Below, piece after piece: positions 60,814 to 64,000 of a stretch of DNA of 64,000 bases. A program made the translations under genes and the position numbers. Each line of letters opens with the position of its first letter. Positions within the stretch are counted from its first letter, which is position 1. Under the pieces are notes generated by a model, which did no database searches, was not told where the DNA came from, and saw only the letters and a program-made list of their open reading frames with translations. The DNA comes from Halocalculus aciditolerans (lineage in GTDB: Archaea; Halobacteriota; Halobacteria; Halobacteriales; Halobacteriaceae). The stretch is from positions 54,559 to 118,558 of the forward strand of contig NZ_BMPG01000006.1 in assembly GCF_014647475.1 (NCBI RefSeq), in the 5' to 3' direction.

Positions 60814-61875
60814 ATGGTTGATCTAATCGACGTCGTTCTGGAGGGCTTCAAAGAGGTCGTCGATTGGGTAATTAGCCTCTTCATGGACGGTCTGCGGTCA
60901 GGCTACGAGACCCTCTCCGAGGAGATGTTCGGGACGCCTACACCAGAGACCGATGGTGCATTTGTCTTCGGCGATCCCAATAACGCTCCTTGGCCTGCGA
61001 TTCAGGATGCACTGGTCGGTGGTGAGATCATGCTAATCTCGCTACTTCTCCTCGTGATGTGCGTCCAAGGCCGTCACACTGTCCGGATCTTCAATATCGG
61101 AAGCGCATACGAGGCCAGACGTACCAAGAAAACTGCCTGGGTCGGTGCATTCCTTATCATCACCTGGTACTGGGTGAGTATTCTCGGCCTCTACATCGTG
61201 GACGGGTTCACGATTGCCTTGATGCCGAGTTTGAGTTCGCTGGGTGATGCGATGCTCAACTTCTTAGAGGTCTCGCTCACTAATCCCGGTCTTTCACTCG
61301 TATTCGCACTCATTGGAGGACTCTCGATGTGGGCTTTGGAGGCACTCTACTACATTCGCGAAGTCTTGCTCTACGTCTACGTGTATGGAATGCCGATTGC
61401 GTTCGCGCTGGCCTACGGAAACATTCCCGTGCTCTCGGATATCGCGATGGGGTTCAGTAAGCGATTCGTGCCATTAGCCGTCCTGCCTCTCCCGGCAGCA
61501 GTAGTGTTCAAAGGATACGACCTACTGTACTCTCAGAACGCAATTTCCCCGAGTAGCCCATTCTTGCGGTATCTGGTCGCCGCGTCACTCCCCCTAATCG
61601 CACTCTACCTGACCTGGAAGACGTTCAAATACGCGACCCCGCTAACGGCGAAAGTCCTCGGCGGTGCAACCAAGGGAGCAGCCCTTATCGGCGGCGTTGC
61701 TGCCGGGGCCTACGTCGGCGGTGCCGGCGTCGCGACGACCGCGGCCCGCTGGGGACCGAAAGCCGCTGCGGGACACGCTGTCGCCCAGAAGGCGGCAGCA
61801 CGAGGCGCGAACAGCGACGATGACAGCGGGACGCCGTCCTACCGGCGGACCGAGAATGACCCTGGAGGTTACTAA
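60814..61875 (+). CDS. VirB6/TrbL-like polytopic membrane protein
   Basis: 353 residues with six to seven hydrophobic helices between about 70 and 290 (MLISLLLLVMCVQG, AFLIITWYWVSILGLYIVDGFTIALMPSL, LSLVFALIGGLSMWALEALYYI and others) and a Gly/Ala-rich cytoplasmic tail (GAALIGGVAAGAYVGGAGVATTAARW) as in TrbL-type proteins. Six bases from the next gene. Likely the inner-membrane channel part of the transfer system. Confidence 0.65.
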   Translation: MVDLIDVVLEGFKEVVDWVISLFMDGLRSGYETLSEEMFGTPTPETDGAFVFGDPNNAPWPAIQDALVGGEIMLISLLLLVMCVQGRHTVRIFNIGSAYEARRTKKTAWVGAFLIITWYWVSILGLYIVDGFTIALMPSLSSLGDAMLNFLEVSLTNPGLSLVFALIGGLSMWALEALYYIREVLLYVYVYGMPIAFALAYGNIPVLSDIAMGFSKRFVPLAVLPLPAAVVFKGYDLLYSQNAISPSSPFLRYLVAASLPLIALYLTWKTFKYATPLTAKVLGGATKGAALIGGVAAGAYVGGAGVATTAARWGPKAAAGHAVAQKAAARGANSDDDSGTPSYRRTENDPGGY

Positions 61876-61881
61876 CAATCC

Positions 61882-63003
61882 ATGTCCATCGACGAAGACG
61901 CAGCCGCACGGCGCATCATGGACCAGTTCGGTGAGGAGAGCCGCATCCCCTACCTCAACATCGAGGAAGGTGACGTGGGCGTCCTGATCGCCTTCCCAAT
62001 CGTCGGCCTGTTCATCGCTGGCCTAACCGGCATCGAATCACTCGCTCTACCGTTCGTCGCAGGTGGCTTCGGGTTCGGCGTCGCGATCGTCTACGTCTCG
62101 CCCGACCACCTCAACGCGTGGACGTGGACGAAAGACGTCTATCGCTACGTCAAGCGCCCCCAGATCACGTTCAGTGCCCCGGAGGAGGGCGACAGTAGTA
62201 CCAACGAGACAGAGCGCAACGAGGGCGGGCTCGCGAACTACACACCGTTCAAGCCCGACGAGCGGACGCAAGACCTCACGAACATCGAACGGGCGTGGCC
62301 GGGCGCTGGCGCAATCCAACGCGCGGACGGCACGATGGAGGCGTTCATCGAGATCGACCCCGGCAACATGGACTTCGCGATGTCCGACGACTGGGCACAG
62401 CTCCAGGACGCCGGCGAGGAGTTCGCCAACAAGGAACTGGACTCGAAGCTCAAACTCCACGCGACGACCCGCTCGTTCCCGGTCGAACAGATTACGGAGA
62501 ACATCGAAGACCGCCTGAACGACGAGGACGTCAAAGAAAACCCGATCTTCCGGGTACTCCTCGAAGAGTATCGGGAGACGCGGCCGAAGGAGATGCGCGA
62601 ACGGGGCATCCAGCAGGTGCGGTACTACATCGGCGTCGAGGTCACCCCACTGGAAGTCTACGACCGCTTCCGCGACGAGGGGACGCCGGCCGAGAAGCTG
62701 ACGCAGTTCCCCGTCATCGGGTTCCTGTTCAACCCGTTCGTGACCCGCCGTGAGGACCTCACCGACGTCGAGCGCCGCGCACAGATGTTCGAGAAGCTGG
62801 ATAGCCGGGTCAACGACGTGCGCTCGGAGTTCATCCAGCAGGCGTCGGGCTGGTCCGCACGCCGGCTCAGCACGGTCGAACTCTTCGTGTTGAATATGGA
62901 CTTCTGGAACGGCCGCGAACACGAGTACGACGACGCAGAGAGCGTCGTTCGCGAACAACCCATCATCGGCCATTCGCGCCGGGAGGATGACCACGATGCG
63001 TAA
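61882..63003 (+). CDS. VirB3-like membrane part fused to VirB4 N-terminal-like domain
   Basis: 373 residues. Two hydrophobic helices at 30-75 (VGVLIAFPIVGLFIAGLTG, LALPFVAGGFGFGVAIVYV) recall VirB3/PrgI. The rest (TNIERAWPGAGAIQRADGTMEAFIEIDPGNMDF..., then VRYYIGVEVTPLEVYDRF) looks like the domain that normally precedes the ATPase of VirB4/TraC. It contains no Walker motif. It overlaps the ATPase gene, so two proteins would assemble what is one chain elsewhere. Confidence 0.65.
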   Translation: MSIDEDAAARRIMDQFGEESRIPYLNIEEGDVGVLIAFPIVGLFIAGLTGIESLALPFVAGGFGFGVAIVYVSPDHLNAWTWTKDVYRYVKRPQITFSAPEEGDSSTNETERNEGGLANYTPFKPDERTQDLTNIERAWPGAGAIQRADGTMEAFIEIDPGNMDFAMSDDWAQLQDAGEEFANKELDSKLKLHATTRSFPVEQITENIEDRLNDEDVKENPIFRVLLEEYRETRPKEMRERGIQQVRYYIGVEVTPLEVYDRFRDEGTPAEKLTQFPVIGFLFNPFVTRREDLTDVERRAQMFEKLDSRVNDVRSEFIQQASGWSARRLSTVELFVLNMDFWNGREHEYDDAESVVREQPIIGHSRREDDHDA

Positions 63004-64000
63004 CCTCGTCCTCCAGACGGACAGCGGAGCCGTCGGCCAGCTCACGGAGTGGCTCACGAACCCAACCTCAGCGGAAGGTGCGGCTCTCTACATCCTGCTC
63101 GCGGTACTGGTCGGGATCGGCGGGAAACTCCTCTGGGACTGGTACACCGAAGACGACGAGGAAGAGGTCGAGTTCTCGGATTTGCTCGACGAGGAGACCA
63201 TCGAACAAGGAGAAGCCGAACGCCAGCTTCTCGACGACATCGCCGAGTCACACAAGACGGTGACGGCGCCGGCGGCGATCGAGTGGGAGACGCGCGCGGC
63301 ACGGGTCGGGGAGCAGTGGACGACGACACTGTACATCGCTGACTACCCGGACTACCCCAACGACGGCTATCTCTCCGAGCTCTTCGAGATGACGGACGTG
63401 CAGTTCGATCTGACAGCCCACATCACGCCGAAGAACCAGGAGCGGGCCCGGAACGAACTGCAGGACATCGCTGACGACCTCCAGGTGGACGCCGACCTCG
63501 AACAGAGTGTCCGGAGTGCCTACCTGCAGGAACGTGCCAACGAGGCCGCAGCGACGTACAAGGCCGTCGAGAACGGCGCGAACGTCTTCGACCAGGGGAT
63601 GTTCATCACGGTCCGGGCCGACGAGAAGGAGGACCTCAGGGACGCCGTCCAGAAGGTCAAGAGCGCGCTCCGTGACGACCCGGCGAACCTCACGCCGAAG
63701 ACGGCGATCTGTCGGCAGGATCTCGCCCTCCAGTCCGCCGCGCCCATCGGCGACAACGAATTCGGCCGGACATCGATTGCGCTCGGCGGCGCCGTCGGCG
63801 CCTTGCTGTCCTCGCCGCACAACGCGACGATTCTCGAGGAGGGCGGTGTGGAGTTCGGGATTCACAAAGATAACCAGAGTCCCGTGGTCATCGACCCGTT
63901 CGCGCGGGACAACGGCTACGCGATGTTCACCGTCGGCGACACGGGGTCGGGGAAGTCGTTCAGTTCGAAGCAGAACTTCATCCGCTCCATCGAGCAGAGT
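62987..64000 (+). CDS. VirB4/TraC-type transfer ATPase (cut by window end)
   Basis: Open to the last base. ATG 62987 (or 62996) overlaps the preceding gene. One membrane helix (AALYILLAVLVGIGGKLLWDWY) and an acidic stretch lead to about 220 residues of VirB4-like domain, then NGYAMFTVGDTGSGKSF with Walker A at residues 317-324. The remainder with Walker B lies outside the window. Energises pilus assembly or DNA transfer. Confidence 0.85.
   Translation, partial: MTTMRNLVLQTDSGAVGQLTEWLTNPTSAEGAALYILLAVLVGIGGKLLWDWYTEDDEEEVEFSDLLDEETIEQGEAERQLLDDIAESHKTVTAPAAIEWETRAARVGEQWTTTLYIADYPDYPNDGYLSELFEMTDVQFDLTAHITPKNQERARNELQDIADDLQVDADLEQSVRSAYLQERANEAAATYKAVENGANVFDQGMFITVRADEKEDLRDAVQKVKSALRDDPANLTPKTAICRQDLALQSAAPIGDNEFGRTSIALGGAVGALLSSPHNATILEEGGVEFGIHKDNQSPVVIDPFARDNGYAMFTVGDTGSGKSFSSKQNFIRSIEQS

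Noticed and set aside
62047..63057. 336-codon open frame on the minus strand
   Set aside because: It lies opposite the VirB4-like gene and shows no motif; shadow frame.

Overview
The window looks like haloarchaeal DNA (class Halobacteria). The predicted proteins are very acidic (Asp/Glu-rich). Most of the sequence is GC-rich with G/C at third codon positions. Several genes have a TATA-like box about 25 bp upstream of the start codon, as expected for leaderless mRNAs, and many families are typical of halophilic archaea (TRAM, amphi-Trp, DUF1931-type histone fold, SHOCT, dual winged-helix regulators). A ParA/RHH partition locus, a tyrosine recombinase, a conjugation-type gene block, two IS copies and dense defence and metal-resistance cargo suggest a large plasmid or an integrated plasmid. 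I see no replication initiator gene.

Layout. (1) 1-10.0 kb is defence-like: an SF2 helicase end, a DndD-like SMC ATPase with small partners, a beta-class DNA methyltransferase, an unknown protein, a cytidine-deaminase-like protein and its broken relative, two overlapping HEPN genes, and an Mrr-like protein on the opposite strand. The first 5.6 kb is visibly more AT-rich than the rest. (2) 10.0-12.4 kb is the partition locus: a winged-helix regulator, ParA and a ribbon-helix-helix partner, with arrays of a 9-bp repeat (core AACGA) upstream of parA and again inside the coding sequence of the RHH gene. (3) 12.8-15.1 kb and 38.7-41.0 kb are two collinear copies of an IS4-type transposase linked to a RelE/RHH toxin-antitoxin pair. 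(4) 15.7-30.6 kb is metal homeostasis and membrane genes: a BASS-type transporter, an unusual P1B-ATPase (CPV), a CDF exporter, a Zn/Cd-type CPC ATPase, small oxidase-associated membrane proteins, a NicO exporter facing NikR, a CaCA antiporter, a ZIP transporter with two DtxR-like operators, then DedA and PAP2. (5) 30.9-38.5 kb holds regulators with small membrane partners, a GT-C glycosyltransferase between transposase remnants, an ABC-2 exporter operon and a PepSY protein. (6) 41.2-54.1 kb starts with the integrase and its palindromes, followed by a second metal block: an SPC (Co-type) ATPase, a Cys-rich TRASH-like protein, a permease with two TRASH domains, SHOCT and DoxX membrane proteins, a copper chaperone and a CPH ATPase. 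(7) 54.3-57.3 kb carries a Fic/Doc-like gene, a PadR regulator, a histone-fold protein and ExoVII subunits. (8) 57.3-64 kb is a VirB/Tra-like operon running off the right edge, in which VirB4 appears split into an N-terminal-domain protein and an ATPase.

Together the genes describe a self-maintaining, probably mobile element: partition and toxin-antitoxin loci for stability, an integrase and conjugation genes for movement, and anti-invader and multi-metal export cargo. The best candidates for undescribed biology are the 9-bp iterons written into the partition gene, the DndD-like/methyltransferase/deaminase cluster, the HEPN pair, the IS carrying a toxin-antitoxin module, and the repeated regulator plus small membrane protein pairs.
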